Shown one piece after another: positions 55,122-63,399 of a stretch of 64,000 nt of DNA. How positions within the stretch are numbered: position 1 is the first letter of the stretch; each line of letters opens with the position of its first letter. This DNA is from Pusillimonas noertemannii. Lineage in GTDB: Bacteria; Pseudomonadota; Gammaproteobacteria; Burkholderiales; Burkholderiaceae_B. The position numbers were made by a program, and so were the translations under genes. The DNA is taken from positions 62,001-126,000 of the forward strand of contig NZ_QEKO01000005.1 in NCBI RefSeq assembly GCF_003096595.1, written 5' to 3'. The notes below the pieces were generated by a model. The model did not search any database, was not told the origin of the DNA, and worked only from the letters and a program-made list of their open reading frames with translations.

Positions 55122-55640
55122 TTAACCCGAGACGCCCAGACGGGCCGTGCCCGAACAAAGCGTCATGCCCAGCGCAAGCCGGCCCTCGTCTCGAACCAGA
55201 AGATGGACGCAGTCGGCCTCGACTTCTGCGGTGAGGCGGCTGCGCGTTTCCTGGCCTTCGCGAGCCGGCGCCTGCGCCACGATGTGCTCGCGCCAGGTCA
55301 CCTTGACCGTGGCCGCGTCGGTGCCGTGGGTAACGACGTCGCGCAGGTTCATGTCCAGCGAATAGTCGGCGATGCCTTCCTTGCCGGCGGCGCCGAACAT
55401 GCCTCCCAATTGCAGTATGTCTTCCTTCTGAAGCGTCATGGCGATGCTGCCCGTATGGACGCCGTCTTTCTGGACGCGGACGTCGACCTGAAAGCTGGCG
55501 CCGTCGGCCACGTTGGTGTCGGTCCATTCGGCAATCATGCGCGGATCATAGTCGTGCATCAGTCCTTCGGCCTCTTCACAGATGCGCTGCAGATACTTTC
55601 TCACGTCCTCGGTGGACAAGCCCTGTCTTTCCTGGTTCAT
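55122..55640 (-). CDS. Conserved hypothetical protein
   Basis: A 172-residue soluble protein without signal peptide or membrane segment. It has a helical N-terminus (STEDVRKYLQRICEEAEGLM) and an alternating beta-rich remainder (SFQVDVRVQKDGVHTGSIAM, YSLDMNLRDVVTHGTDAAT). I do not recognise the family. AAGGAG stands before ATG 55640. A second hypothetical gene lies 86 nt upstream on the same strand and may be in the same operon. Confidence 0.8.
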   Translation of the reverse strand: MNQERQGLSTEDVRKYLQRICEEAEGLMHDYDPRMIAEWTDTNVADGASFQVDVRVQKDGVHTGSIAMTLQKEDILQLGGMFGAAGKEGIADYSLDMNLRDVVTHGTDAATVKVTWREHIVAQAPAREGQETRSRLTAEVEADCVHLLVRDEGRLALGMTLCSGTARLGVSG

Positions 55641-55726
55641 GATGTGCTCCTTGAAGCGTGGTCATGCATGGGCCGTGTAGCGCTGCGGCCCACGGCGGCC
55701 GTTGCGGCGCTGCGGCCTGCATGGAT

Positions 55727-56299
55727 CTATCCGCCTTGCGCGTCGCGTTCGCCTTGCTCTACCGCTTCTTCCAGCTCTTTATCGGAGAGCAGGCGCGTGT
55801 CGGGGTCGGCGGTGTGGCCGCCCGGCGGAGAAAAGCGCAGCTTCTCCATGTAGGGCGTGGGCTTCTTGCGGCGATAGTCGGCGAACTCCTTGGCATAGTA
55901 CTGGCGGGCCTGCTCGGTCGTCCTGGCGCCGGTGGCGATGTCGTGCATCAGGTTCAGGGCCAGGAAGTTGGCCTGTTCGTCGTGGCAGCGCGCCGACACC
56001 TCGCCTTCGGTGCGGTTGATGACGACACTGCCGTCGAAGGCGCAAACGTCTCGCGCCTTGTCGATCGGAAAGCGGTAATCGATGACCGATTCCACCGAGT
56101 CCAGGTGCGGCGCGGGAAAATTATGCTCATGGACCTGTCGCGAGGCGACGATGCGTTTCCAGGGGCCGGGCTTGTGCCACGTCACCTGGCTGTCGTTGAC
56201 CTCATCGGGTTCGCCGTACTGGTCGACCACCAGTTGTGCGGCCTCGCGCGCGTCCTTGGGCCAGTCGGCAATGGCTGGGGATAGGGGTTTGCCTTCCAT
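55727..56299 (-). CDS. Conserved hypothetical protein
   Basis: A 190-residue soluble protein beginning MEGKPLSPAIADWPKDARE, with HKPGPWKRIVASRQVHEHNF and a C-terminal AKEFADYRRKKPTPYMEKL. No known catalytic motif, signal peptide or membrane helix is seen. The stretch QLVVDQYGEPDEV near residue 25 recalls helical substrate-recognition repeats but gives no function. ATG 56299 is chosen for its GGAGG site; the longer frame upstream is unsupported. Reverse strand, upstream of the 172-residue hypothetical gene. Confidence 0.8.
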   Translation of the reverse strand: MEGKPLSPAIADWPKDAREAAQLVVDQYGEPDEVNDSQVTWHKPGPWKRIVASRQVHEHNFPAPHLDSVESVIDYRFPIDKARDVCAFDGSVVINRTEGEVSARCHDEQANFLALNLMHDIATGARTTEQARQYYAKEFADYRRKKPTPYMEKLRFSPPGGHTADPDTRLLSDKELEEAVEQGERDAQGG

Positions 56300-56464
56300 G
56301 ACGTCCTCCGGTGTAGAAATAGAGAGAGCAGGCAGACGAGCCAGCAATCGGCATTCCACGCATCAGTGGAAGCCTACATGGGCAGGGTTCCACGGCCGCA
56401 TCAGGGCGGCCAGGCCTCGCAAGAGGGAGAGGGGGGAGGGGAGCGGTGAAGCGGCGGGATAAAA

Positions 56465-56501
56465 GCGGCGCGGCCCGCGAAGCGTTTGCTTCGCGGGCCG
56501 C
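56465..56501 (-). terminator. Rho-independent terminator after the solute-binding protein
   Basis: Perfect 14-bp stem GCGGCCCGCGAAGC (56470-56483) with its complement at 56488-56501 and loop GTTT; on the reverse strand it runs into TTTTAT. Confidence 0.88.
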
Positions 56502-56536
56502 GGCTTCAAGCGACGTGAGGCTGCTTGCAGAGAGGC

Positions 56537-57685
56537 TTAGTCGGCCGCTGCGAAGGCGCCGTCCTTGATGGTAAGCATCATCTGGGCCTGCTTGTCGAAG
56601 CCGAAGTGATCGTCCTTGGTGTAGGTGATGACGCCCTGGGTGATGGGAATGCTGCCTTGCGTCTCGAGCGCGTCTTTCAGGGCGGTGCGGAACTCTTGCG
56701 TGCCCGGCTTGCCTTTTTGAAGCGCCACCGGCACCACCTTGTCGAGGATCAGGTAGGCGTCGTAGGCATGTGCCGCAAACTGGTTGCGCGAGCCCTCGCC
56801 GTTTTTCTTTTCGTAGGCGTTGACGAAGTCTACCGCGATCTTCTTGGAGGGATGGGAATCGGGCAGGCCCTCGGGCAGCACGGCCAGGCCCGAGACGACG
56901 AAGGAGCCCTCGACGGCCTTGCCGCCCAGGCGGATGAGGTCGCGCGAGGCGGCGCTGTGGGTCTGGTAGATTTTGCCCTTGTAGCCGCGGTCGACCACGG
57001 TGGTGTGCGGCATGGCGGCGCCGCTGCCCGAGGCCACGATCAGGATGGCATCGGGATTGGTGGCGATGGCCTTGAGCGCCTGCGCGGTAACGCTGGTGTC
57101 GGCGCGGGCGTAGCGTTCGGCGGTGGTGACCTTGATGCCCGCCTCGTTGGCCAGCTTGGTCAGGTCTCGCAGCCAGCTTTCGCCGTAGGCGTCGTTGTAG
57201 CCGATGAAGGCGAAACTCTTGACGCCGTGTTTTTTCATGTGGTCGATGACGCCCCCGGCCATGACGGCGGTGGATTGCGGCAGGCGGAAGGTCCAGGTGC
57301 CCTTACCCTCGGGGAACTCGGCCGGCGCGGCTGCGAGCTGCACGGTCTGGCCCTCGGCGGCGGCTTCGCCCATGGCGATGGCGGGCGTGGTGGTGCTGGA
57401 GCCGATGATGACGTCGACCTTGTCTTCGGAAATGAGGCGCTGCACGTTTTTCTGCGCCTTGGCCGGGTCGCTGCCGTCATCGAGGGTGATGAACTTGACC
57501 TTTTCGCCGCCCACTGTTTCGGGCCACAGCGCAAAGCCCGTGTTCACGGGAATGCCCAGCCCGGATGCCGGGCCTGTAAGCGACAGCACGACGCCGACGG
57601 TAAGTTCGGCCTGGGCGGCGGGCAGGGCGCCCAGGCTGAGCGAAGCGGCCAAGAGCGTTGCGCGCCAGATTTTCTTGCTTGTCAT
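56537..57685 (-). CDS. Periplasmic branched-chain-type ABC solute-binding protein (ferulate locus)
   Basis: A 382-residue secreted protein with signal peptide ending near PAAQAELT, then the type I binding fold (VGVVLSLTGPASGLGIPVNT, VDVIIGSSTTTPAIAM, AFIGYNDAYGESWLRDL). It is more distant from the two pca-linked paralogues than they are from each other. It follows the feruloyl-CoA synthase gene by 47 nt on the same strand, so the ligand is probably a hydroxycinnamate such as ferulate or coumarate. AGGAGA precedes ATG 57685. No permease genes are nearby. Confidence 0.9.
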   Translation of the reverse strand: MTSKKIWRATLLAASLSLGALPAAQAELTVGVVLSLTGPASGLGIPVNTGFALWPETVGGEKVKFITLDDGSDPAKAQKNVQRLISEDKVDVIIGSSTTTPAIAMGEAAAEGQTVQLAAAPAEFPEGKGTWTFRLPQSTAVMAGGVIDHMKKHGVKSFAFIGYNDAYGESWLRDLTKLANEAGIKVTTAERYARADTSVTAQALKAIATNPDAILIVASGSGAAMPHTTVVDRGYKGKIYQTHSAASRDLIRLGGKAVEGSFVVSGLAVLPEGLPDSHPSKKIAVDFVNAYEKKNGEGSRNQFAAHAYDAYLILDKVVPVALQKGKPGTQEFRTALKDALETQGSIPITQGVITYTKDDHFGFDKQAQMMLTIKDGAFAAAD

Positions 57686-57732
57686 TCGATGTCTCCTAGA
57701 GGTTGCCGTGGACGTGTTTGCCGCTGGCGTTG

Positions 57733-59589
57733 TTATGAATGCTGGACCGGCCTGAGAACGCCGGGGTCGGTTTCGTTGTAAAGGGCGTCGACCAGCGGCG
57801 CGCGGTGGCTCAGCACGGCGCGCTGGTTGATCGAGCCCTTGTCGGTGATTTCGCCGCGGTCGAGCGAAGGGGGCTCGACCAGCACCAGGCCGCGTGCGAT
57901 TCGGGTGGAGCTGCCCGTGCCAAGGCCGTGCAGGCGCGTGACGAGCTGCTGGAAAAAGCCGCGCACCGGCTGGCTGGACAGCACGGCTTCGGCCCCGGCG
58001 TTTTCGGGCAGGCCCGACAGCACCCGGCACTGCGCCAGGTTGGGAATGATCAGCACGCCGAGTTCGCGCCGGTTGTGGCCCGTGATGACGGAATCTTGCA
58101 GATAGGGCGCGCCCTCGCGCGCGACCTGGGCCCGCAGGGGGCCCACGTTGACCCAGGTGCCGGTGTCGAGCTTGAAGTCTTCGGCCACGCGTCCGTCGAA
58201 CACGAAGCCTTGCCCCGGGTCGTCGGGATCGAGCCACTTGACGGCGTCGCCCGAGCAGAAGAAGCCCTCGTCGTCGAAAGCCTCGGCGGTTTTTTCGGGT
58301 TCACGCCAGTAGCCGGGCGTGACATTGGGGCCTTTGTAGCGGACTTCGACCTTGTCGCCATTGGGCACCAGCTTGAACTCCATGCCGGGCAGGGGGTGGC
58401 CTATCTGCCCGGCCAGGGCGCGCTCGTCGAGCACGAACATGGCCGAGGGAGAGGTTTCGGTCATGCCCAGGCCGGTCGTCATGACGATGCGCTCGCCGCA
58501 GGCTTTTTCGGCCGTGGCATGGAGCTTGTCCCACACGGGCTGGGCCAGCGCTGCGCCCGAGTAGAACTGCATTCTGACGCGGCTGTAATACATAGTGCGC
58601 AGGGCTTCGTCGGCCTCGAGCGCGTTGGCGATTTTTTCCCAGCCGATGGGCACGTTGAAATACACGGTGGGCGCGATTTCGCGCAGGTTGCGCAGCGTGG
58701 TTTCCATGCCCTGGTCGGTGGGCTTTCCTTCGTCGATGTACAGCGTGCCGCCGTTGTAAAGCACCATGCCCAGGTTGTGGTTGCCGCCAAAGGTGTGGTT
58801 CCAGGGCAGCCAGTCGACCAGCACGGGAGGCTCTTGGCTAAGAAAAGGCCAGGCCAGCACCATCATCTTGAGGTTGCTGCACATCATGCGCTGGGTGTTG
58901 ATGACGGCCTTGGGCAGGCTGGTGGAGCCCGAGGTAAAGAGGAACTTGACGATGGTGTCGGGGCCCGTGGCGCGCTGCGCGGCATCGACGGCCGGGGTGG
59001 CGGGCGTGGCCATCAACTGGCTGAAGGGCGTGCAGGGCCGATCGATCTGTTCGGGCCGGGTAGAGGTGATTTCGATGTCGGTGCCGATGGTGGCGCGTAT
59101 GGCGTCGCCATAGGTCTGGGCGTCGGAAACGAAAACCAGGCCGGGCGTGACCACCTCGAGCACGTGGCGCAGTTTCTCGTAGTCTTTGGAAACCAGGGAA
59201 TAGGCGGGCGAGATGGGAGAATAGGGCACGCCCGCGAACTGGCAGCCCAGGGCGAGCAGGGCCTGCTCGATGTCGTTGCCCGAAAGCATGAGCACCGGCC
59301 GGTCGGCATCGAGCCCGCGGTCGAGCAGGGCCTGGCCGATCTGGCGCGCCGCCTGCAGGGCCTGGGCGTAGCTGATGCGGCGCCAGGGGCCGTGGCCCGG
59401 TTCACGCTGGGCTATATAGGTACGCTCGGGCGCCTGCCCGGCCCAGTGGATGAGCTTGTCGGTAAGGCGGTCGGGAAAGCCGCCCAGCGGCTCTGGCGAG
59501 CGTACATAGGTGTATCCGTTGTCGCGCGTCAGGACTTCAATGTTTTTGGGGCCCAGGGCCACACTGCGGTAACGCGGTGCTGTCTCCAT
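57733..59589 (-). CDS. fcs: Feruloyl-CoA synthase
   Basis: A 618-residue acyl-adenylate-forming enzyme: phosphate-binding loop FLFTSGSTSLPKAVINTQ, GLGMTETSPSAMFV and the hinge FVFDGRVAEDFKLDTGTWVN, which is characteristic of feruloyl-CoA synthases rather than fatty-acyl ligases. It activates ferulate (and probably p-coumarate or caffeate) with ATP and CoA; chain shortening then gives vanillin or protocatechuate precursors. The hydratase/lyase gene (ech) is not in this window. It is divergent from a MarR regulator across a palindromic operator. Confidence 0.93.
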   Translation of the reverse strand: METAPRYRSVALGPKNIEVLTRDNGYTYVRSPEPLGGFPDRLTDKLIHWAGQAPERTYIAQREPGHGPWRRISYAQALQAARQIGQALLDRGLDADRPVLMLSGNDIEQALLALGCQFAGVPYSPISPAYSLVSKDYEKLRHVLEVVTPGLVFVSDAQTYGDAIRATIGTDIEITSTRPEQIDRPCTPFSQLMATPATPAVDAAQRATGPDTIVKFLFTSGSTSLPKAVINTQRMMCSNLKMMVLAWPFLSQEPPVLVDWLPWNHTFGGNHNLGMVLYNGGTLYIDEGKPTDQGMETTLRNLREIAPTVYFNVPIGWEKIANALEADEALRTMYYSRVRMQFYSGAALAQPVWDKLHATAEKACGERIVMTTGLGMTETSPSAMFVLDERALAGQIGHPLPGMEFKLVPNGDKVEVRYKGPNVTPGYWREPEKTAEAFDDEGFFCSGDAVKWLDPDDPGQGFVFDGRVAEDFKLDTGTWVNVGPLRAQVAREGAPYLQDSVITGHNRRELGVLIIPNLAQCRVLSGLPENAGAEAVLSSQPVRGFFQQLVTRLHGLGTGSSTRIARGLVLVEPPSLDRGEITDKGSINQRAVLSHRAPLVDALYNETDPGVLRPVQHS

Positions 59590-59625
59590 GATACTTTGAT
59601 GTTTTCCAATAATTCTTTGAAGATT

Positions 59626-59646
59626 AATATCAAGTAACCTGATATT
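59626..59646. promoter_or_regulatory. Palindromic operator candidate between fcs and the MarR gene
   Basis: AATATCA-agtaacc-TGATATT is a perfect 7-bp inverted repeat with a 7-nt centre, in the 100-bp divergent promoter region. Size and symmetry suit a MarR-family dimer, and binding would block both genes. Confidence 0.65.
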
Positions 59647-59689
59647 GAGCTTATACTACACGTCGAGATACCTGCTGACAAGCCCGTCC

Positions 59690-60157
59690 ATGATCCAGAA
59701 AAACCCTCAATTCGCACAGACCTGGCCCCAGCGGCCCAATGGCATCGCCTACCTCATAGGCCGCCTGGACCACGTGTTGAACCGCCGCATCCGCGACGTG
59801 CTGGCTCCGTGGGACGTGACCGCCGCCCAATACACGGCGCTCTCGGTATTGAACAGCCATGGGCAGCTGTCGAATGCGCAGTTGGCCGAGCGCTCCATGG
59901 TGTCGCCGCAGTCGGCCAATGAAATGGTCAAGCTCATGGAAACGCGGGGCTGGATCACCCGCGAGTCGGCGGCTTCGCACGGGCGCATCATCAATATCCG
60001 CCTTACCCGCAAGGGCGAGACCCTGCTTCGGCAGTGCGACACCGCCGTGGTGCAGGTAGAGCGGGCCTTGCTGGCCGAGCTGGACGAGGCGCAGTTCGGC
60101 GCTTTGCATGCGCAGCTTCGCCTGATGATGCGCGGCCTCAGCGGCCTGACGCTTTAG
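59690..60157 (+). CDS. MarR-family regulator of hydroxycinnamate catabolism
   Basis: A 155-residue winged-helix protein: AAQYTALSVLNSHGQLSNAQ, LAERSMVSPQSANEMVKLME and the wing ESAASHGRIINIRLTRKGE. Divergence from fcs matches FerC/HcaR-type repressors, which release DNA when they bind hydroxycinnamoyl-CoA thioesters. The effector here is inferred from that layout. ATG 59690 is preferred though its ribosome-binding site is weak; a TTG at 59645 is possible. Confidence 0.88.
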   Translation: MIQKNPQFAQTWPQRPNGIAYLIGRLDHVLNRRIRDVLAPWDVTAAQYTALSVLNSHGQLSNAQLAERSMVSPQSANEMVKLMETRGWITRESAASHGRIINIRLTRKGETLLRQCDTAVVQVERALLAELDEAQFGALHAQLRLMMRGLSGLTL

Positions 60158-60204
60158 GGTTTTCGCGACCCCCGCAATCCGACGCAAAAAAGCCCGCGCA
60201 TATA

Positions 60205-60233
60205 TTGCGAATAGTTCGCATTCCTGCTATTCT
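60205..60233 (+). promoter_or_regulatory. Candidate tonB promoter
   Basis: TTGCGA (60205-60210), 17-nt spacer, extended -10 TGC-TATTCT (box 60228-60233). An imperfect Fur-like stretch GCGAATAGTTCGCATTC overlaps it (9 of 19 positions), which would allow iron control. Confidence 0.5.
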
Positions 60234-60244
60234 CCTCGCTTACC

Positions 60245-60260
60245 CGGATGATTTCATCCG
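60245..60260. promoter_or_regulatory. Perfect 16-bp palindrome in the tonB leader
   Basis: CGGATGA-TT-TCATCCG lies 12 bp after the proposed -10 box and 30 bp before the start codon. It may be an operator or an mRNA hairpin; no regulator is known to me for this motif. Confidence 0.55.
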
Positions 60261-60289
60261 CGGGCGTCCTTTACCTTGTCGTTGGATTC

Positions 60290-61102
60290 ATGTCCCGTTT
60301 TCGTGTTGAGCCTGCCCCTCGCCCCGCGCTGACCAAAGCAGCAGCGGTCACATGCGTTGCCGGGTTGCATTTTGCCGTGCTGGGTGTCATTTTGGCGGCT
60401 CCCCAGAAAACCGAACTCACGCTGCCCGAGTCGATGGAGATCCAGTTCGTCGAGATCGGTCCCGAAATCGTCGATACGGCCCCCGAAGAAGAACCTGTCG
60501 AAGAGGTCGTGCCGCCCGAGCCCGAGCCTGAAGTCATCCCAGAGCCCGAACCCGAGCCCGAGATCGAACCAGAGCCCGAGGTCGAGCCGGAACCGGAACC
60601 CGAGCCCGAGCCCGAGCCCGAGATTGAACCCGAGCCCGAACCCGAGGCCATCACGCCGCCCGAGCCGCCTCCGCCGCCTCCCAAGCCCAAACCCAAGCCC
60701 AAGCCGAAACCCAAGCCTGCGCCCAAGCCCGTCGAGGCCCCGCCCAAGCCGGTGACGCCGCCCAGCGGCGCGGCAAGCACCGTGGCCACGCCCAAGGCGC
60801 CCACGCCCGCGCCCGACAACAAGCCTCGCCACATCAGCCGCGTCGACTACCTCGGTAGCCGTCCCAACCCGGAATATCCCCGCGCTTCGCTGCGCCGGGG
60901 CGAGAAGGGCAGGGTCGTGGTACGCGTGCTGATCTCGCCGCAAGGTTCGGTCGTGAACGCGACGGTGCAGTCTTCGTCGGGCTACGAACGCCTGGACCAG
61001 TCGGCGGTGCGTGCAGCCAAAACCGCGCGGTTCAAGCCGTATACCGAAAATGGCGTTGCGTATCCCGCACTGGCCGATATCCCATTTGACTTCGTAATCT
61101 AG
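60290..61102 (+). CDS. tonB: TonB energy-transducing protein
   Basis: A 270-residue protein: one N-terminal membrane segment (about 18-37), a long Glu-Pro stretch (about 75-125), a Lys-Pro stretch (about 130-150) that spans the periplasm, and the TonB C-terminal domain (RPNPEYPRASLRRGEKGRVV, then SSGYERLDQSAVRAAKTARF). It carries proton-motive energy from ExbB/ExbD to outer-membrane receptors such as the ones encoded upstream. First gene of tonB-exbB-exbD, 8 nt before exbB. Confidence 0.96.
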   Translation: MSRFRVEPAPRPALTKAAAVTCVAGLHFAVLGVILAAPQKTELTLPESMEIQFVEIGPEIVDTAPEEEPVEEVVPPEPEPEVIPEPEPEPEIEPEPEVEPEPEPEPEPEPEIEPEPEPEAITPPEPPPPPPKPKPKPKPKPKPAPKPVEAPPKPVTPPSGAASTVATPKAPTPAPDNKPRHISRVDYLGSRPNPEYPRASLRRGEKGRVVVRVLISPQGSVVNATVQSSSGYERLDQSAVRAAKTARFKPYTENGVAYPALADIPFDFVI

Positions 61103-61110
61103 GAACCAGC

Positions 61111-62145
61111 ATGTTCAACATAGTTCAAGGCGCATTGCATGTACTGGCGCAGGTCGCAGGTTCGGCCCAGGAGCCCGCGGCGGCTTCGCAGGCCGCCGGT
61201 GCCGCCTCTACCGCGGCCCCCCTGACCGACGCGGCCAACTCCGCGGCCAGCGCGGCTTCGTCCGCCGCCGATGCCGCGGGCTCGGCCGCTTCTTCCGCCA
61301 TCGACGCGGCCACGGCCGCGGCTCCGGCACTGACCGACGCCGCCCACTCCGCGACCACCGCGGCCACCAGCGCGCCGCCCTTGCTGGACGCCACGGTGCA
61401 GCAGCTGGCCGACGGCGGCATCCTGCATTTCGTGGCGCAAAGCGACATGATAGGCAAGTCCCTGTTCGTGATCCTGATCCTGATGTCGCTGGTCAGCTGG
61501 TACCTGATCTTCGTGAAATCGTTCACCAACTGGCGCGTCAATCGCCATTCGGCGCGCTTCCTGCGTCACTTCTGGGCTTCCAGCTCGCTGGAGGAAGTCG
61601 AGAACGAAATCAGCACGCATGGCGCCTCCGAGCCTTTTGCGCACGTGGCCAGCCATGCCATCCATGCGCGCAATCATCACGCCAAGTACGGCGCCATGAA
61701 GCTCGAGGAAAAAGGCTCCACCGGCGCCTTCGTCACGCGCACCATCCGCAAGGTCATCGATGAAGAAACGGCCAAGCTCGAAAATGGCCTGACGGTACTG
61801 GCTTCCATCGGTTCCACGGCCCCGTTCGTGGGCCTGTTCGGCACGGTGTGGGGTGTGTACCACGCGCTCATCGGCATCGGCCTTTCCGACGGCGTTACCA
61901 TCAACCGCATTGCCGGCCCGGTCGGCGAAGCACTGATCATGACAGGCCTGGGCCTGGCCGTGGCCATACCCGCCGTGCTGGCGTACAACACCTTCGTGCG
62001 CAGCAACCGCGTCTACCTGGCCCGCCTCGACGCGTTCGCCCACGACCTGTTTACATTCCTGTCGACCGGCCAGCAAGTGGCCGAGAACCGGGGCAAGATC
62101 CGCGGCCTTCCCGCCGCCGCGGCGGCTGCCCGCAAAGGTGAATAG
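61111..62145 (+). CDS. exbB: ExbB proton-channel subunit with Ala-rich N-terminal extension
   Basis: The 344-residue protein contains the MotA/TolQ/ExbB domain: membrane helices near 110-130, 230-255 and 270-295, with ASIGSTAPFVGLFGTVWGVY and GPVGEALIMTGLGLAVAIPA. Residues about 20-95 form a periplasmic extension made almost wholly of Ala, Ser, Asp and Thr, absent from E. coli ExbB but typical of longer ExbB variants. With ExbD it forms the proton channel that powers TonB. Confidence 0.96.
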   Translation: MFNIVQGALHVLAQVAGSAQEPAAASQAAGAASTAAPLTDAANSAASAASSAADAAGSAASSAIDAATAAAPALTDAAHSATTAATSAPPLLDATVQQLADGGILHFVAQSDMIGKSLFVILILMSLVSWYLIFVKSFTNWRVNRHSARFLRHFWASSSLEEVENEISTHGASEPFAHVASHAIHARNHHAKYGAMKLEEKGSTGAFVTRTIRKVIDEETAKLENGLTVLASIGSTAPFVGLFGTVWGVYHALIGIGLSDGVTINRIAGPVGEALIMTGLGLAVAIPAVLAYNTFVRSNRVYLARLDAFAHDLFTFLSTGQQVAENRGKIRGLPAAAAAARKGE

Positions 62146-62147
62146 CC

Positions 62148-62648
62148 ATGGCCTTCGGCAGCTTCGACAACAAGAGCAACTCGCACGCCATGTCCGAGAT
62201 CAACATGGTGCCGCTCATCGACGTGATGCTGGTGCTGCTGGTGATCTTCATCATCACGGCCCCGCTCATCAGCCACTCCATCAAGATCAATGTGCCGCAG
62301 GTTTCGGCCGAGCCGGTCGAGCAAGAGCCCAAGGTCATCGACCTGGCGGTCAATGAGCAGGGCCAGATGTTCTGGAACGAGCAGCCCGTGCTGCTCGAAG
62401 AACTGACCCCCCGGCTCAAGCAAGAGGCGGCCACCGATCCGCAGCCCCAGCTGCGCATCCGGGCCGATCTCAACACCCGCTACGAGATCCTGGCTGAAAT
62501 CATGGGCAGCGCCCGCTTGTCGGGCCTGAAGCGCGTCGGCTTCGTCACCCGGCCCTCTGAAAACAGCGCTGCGCCGGCCGGCGAAGCTGGCGAGTCCGCC
62601 CCAGGCGCCACGGCGCCTTCGGCCGCCCCGGCCGCGCCAGACAGCTGA
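62148..62648 (+). CDS. exbD: ExbD proton-channel subunit
   Basis: A 166-residue protein with a short cytoplasmic start (ending MSEINMVPLID), one membrane helix (VMLVLLVIFIITAPLI) carrying the conserved aspartate in PLIDVMLV, and a periplasmic ExbD domain (LRIRADLNTRYEILAEIMGS). A Pro/Ala/Ser-rich tail follows. It starts 2 nt after exbB, in the same operon. The 62649-62724 gap contains a GCCGCCC/GGGCGGC hairpin without a T-run. Confidence 0.95.
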   Translation: MAFGSFDNKSNSHAMSEINMVPLIDVMLVLLVIFIITAPLISHSIKINVPQVSAEPVEQEPKVIDLAVNEQGQMFWNEQPVLLEELTPRLKQEAATDPQPQLRIRADLNTRYEILAEIMGSARLSGLKRVGFVTRPSENSAAPAGEAGESAPGATAPSAAPAAPDS

Positions 62649-62724
62649 TCGTCAGAATTGTAAAGGGCCCGGAAAAAAGCCGCCCTCCGCCAACGGGCGG
62701 CGCTGTTCGATATAGAATCACGGC

Positions 62725-63399
62725 ATGCGAGTTCTAGTTATCGAAGACGACGCCACCCTGGGTTCCGCCTTGCAAGAATTCCTTGCCGGCCAGGGCTATG
62801 CCGTCGATTGGCTCAAAGACGGCGAGCACGTCCCGGGCGCCGTGTCGGCGCAGTCCTACGATCTGCTGCTGCTCGATCTCAACCTTCCGGGCATCAGCGG
62901 GCTCGACGTCCTTCGCCAGCTCCGGCGCGAGGGCGAACAAGTCCCGGTGCTTGTCCTTACCGCCCGCGATGCGGTCGAAGACCGCGTGGCCGGCCTCGAC
63001 GCCGGCGCCGACGACTACGTCACAAAACCCTTCGAGCTGGCCGAACTGGCGGCGCGTGTGCGCGCCTTCGCGCGGCGGCGCACGGGCCAGGCCCAGCCCC
63101 AACTCGAGGCCGGCCCCCTGGTTTTCGATACAGTCAACCGTGAAGTGCGCGCCTCGGGGCGCCGGCTGGCGCTCTCGGTGCGCGAGCTGTCCGTGCTTGA
63201 AATGCTGATGGGGCGCGCCGGCCGGGTCGTAACCAAGCGCCAGATCGTGAATTCGCTTTCGGCCTGGGACGCCGACTTCAGTGAAAACGCGGTCGAAGTC
63301 TACGTATATCGTCTGCGCAAGCGCCTTGAAGGCACGGGCGCCTCCATACAGACGGTACGCGGTTTCGGCTATCTGCTCGATGTCGAAAACGCCTCCTAG
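62725..63399 (+). CDS. OmpR-family response regulator (TctD/QseB type)
   Basis: A 224-residue regulator: receiver domain with acidic pocket (IEDD), phospho-acceptor aspartate in LLLLDLNLPGISG, the conserved LTARDA and KPFEL motifs; then an OmpR winged helix (ELSVLEMLMGRAGRVVTKRQ, VEVYVYRLRKRLE). Its closest relatives are TctD- and QseB-like regulators controlling carboxylate uptake or envelope functions. The kinase gene overlaps its end by 20 nt. Confidence 0.94.
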   Translation: MRVLVIEDDATLGSALQEFLAGQGYAVDWLKDGEHVPGAVSAQSYDLLLLDLNLPGISGLDVLRQLRREGEQVPVLVLTARDAVEDRVAGLDAGADDYVTKPFELAELAARVRAFARRRTGQAQPQLEAGPLVFDTVNREVRASGRRLALSVRELSVLEMLMGRAGRVVTKRQIVNSLSAWDADFSENAVEVYVYRLRKRLEGTGASIQTVRGFGYLLDVENAS

